Shown piece by piece: positions 43,722 to 44,116 of a stretch of 44,116 nucleotides of DNA. Under the pieces are notes generated by a model, which saw only the letters and a program-made list of their open reading frames with translations, was not told the DNA's origin and searched no databases. The stretch comes from Prosthecobacter debontii (GTDB lineage Bacteria > Verrucomicrobiota > Verrucomicrobiia > Verrucomicrobiales > Akkermansiaceae). How positions within the stretch are numbered: the first letter of the stretch is position 1; each line of letters begins with the position of its first letter. The position numbers and the translations under genes were made by a program. Where the stretch lies: positions 1 through 44,116 of the forward strand of contig CAMBPB010000015.1 of NCBI GenBank assembly GCA_945869465.1, given 5' to 3'.

Positions 43722-44116
43722 CTAACCCTCTGCCAGCAATTTCCGGAAGTAATCAATCGTGGGGTCCAGCCCGTCCTCCAGTGCGATCTTCGGCCGCCAG
43801 CCGAGTTCGGTGTTGGCGAGCGTGATGTCCGGTTGGCGTTGTTTGGGATCGTCGCCCGGCAAGGGGAGATAGGTGATCTTCGAGGAACCTCCCACTTTCC
43901 CGAGCACCCGCTCGGCCAGTTCGAGCATGGTGAACTCGCCGGGATTTCCAAGATTGACCGGCCCTGTCAGGTTAGGGTGGTTCATCATGCGGATGAAGCC
44001 TTCGATCAGATCATCCACATGACAGAACGAGCGGGTCTGGGTGCCGTCGCCATAGATCGTGAGATCCCTGCCTTGCAGCGCCTGGACGATGAAGTTGGAA
44101 ACCACCCGTCCGTCAT
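43722..44116 (-). CDS. UDP-glucuronate decarboxylase / NAD-dependent sugar-nucleotide epimerase, C-terminal part (runs off window)
   Basis: The visible 131 codons read [34 protein letters not shown] (here [20 protein letters not shown]), [34 protein letters not shown] and [18 protein letters not shown]. These are the C-terminal substrate-binding blocks of short-chain dehydrogenase type UDP-glucuronate decarboxylases (UXS), which convert UDP-glucuronate to UDP-xylose for surface polysaccharides. The Rossmann GxxGxxG region lies outside the window, so a related dTDP-glucose 4,6-dehydratase is not excluded. The frame is open through the right edge. Confidence 0.82.
   Translation of the reverse strand, partial: DGRVVSNFIVQALQGRDLTIYGDGTQTRSFCHVDDLIEGFIRMMNHPNLTGPVNLGNPGEFTMLELAERVLGKVGGSSKITYLPLPGDDPKQRQPDITLANTELGWRPKIALEDGLDPTIDYFRKLLAEG

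Overview
The window looks like chromosomal DNA of a high-GC, Gram-negative member of the Verrucomicrobiota, probably Verrucomicrobiales. The main evidence is a large Verru_Chthon cassette A-type protein, SHD1-like modules in secreted proteins, LamG/SASA esterases, a GspG-like pilin, an autotransporter, LolA and a phosphate porin. A tandem GACGTTC-type heptamer array also fits. Many genes have no clear Shine-Dalgarno sequence. The phylum call is inferred from gene families, not from a marker gene.

Positions 1-8.6 kb. At the left edge is the start of a leftward transposase, followed by a phage-like gene fragment. Then come two large secreted or surface proteins: an autotransporter (898-4284) and an FN3 plus c-type heme protein (4909-8574). 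A dispersed repeat with a 40-bp identical core occurs at 742-844, 4501-4610 and 8791-8842, so it brackets each of these genes.

Positions 8.6-13.7 kb form a decayed accessory island. Fragments of at least five genes (aat, a clamp-loader-like AAA ATPase, DNA polymerase A, a formylglycine-generating-enzyme domain and a PLD-like protein) are joined end to end in mixed orientation. Next are a small membrane-protein gene with an in-frame stop, a 5'-truncated type I restriction subunit (hsdR), a terminase-small-subunit-like gene and a small HTH-like gene. Between the wreckage and hsdR lies a strongly structured inverted-repeat element followed by a terminator (10822-11021, minus strand), a candidate non-coding RNA. 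The island ends at the 3' end of an initiator tRNA-Met gene (13913-13989), a classic position for integrated elements.

Positions 14.1-22 kb are housekeeping: a conserved protein of the family often labelled 3-methyladenine glycosylase, nadK, mtnP, argB, a prepilin, and an rnr-lolA pair.

Positions 22-29.8 kb form one leftward phosphate operon: porin - pstS - pstC - pstA - pstB - pstB - phoU. PHO-box-like GTGAC direct repeats lie upstream of the porin. PstC carries a very long coiled-coil-like insertion. The system imports phosphate across both membranes and signals status through PhoU.

Positions 30-44.1 kb hold mostly exported proteins: an overlapping pair with SHD1-like modules, the second being a tandem duplication of SHD1 plus retropepsin-like protease; a heptamer array; an SGNH hydrolase; a small secreted protein; the Verru_Chthon A-like protein; a LamG/SASA acetylesterase; a NodB-type polysaccharide deacetylase; and the 3' part of a UDP-glucuronate decarboxylase-like SDR gene at the right edge. 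Together these suggest a lifestyle centred on polysaccharides and the cell surface.
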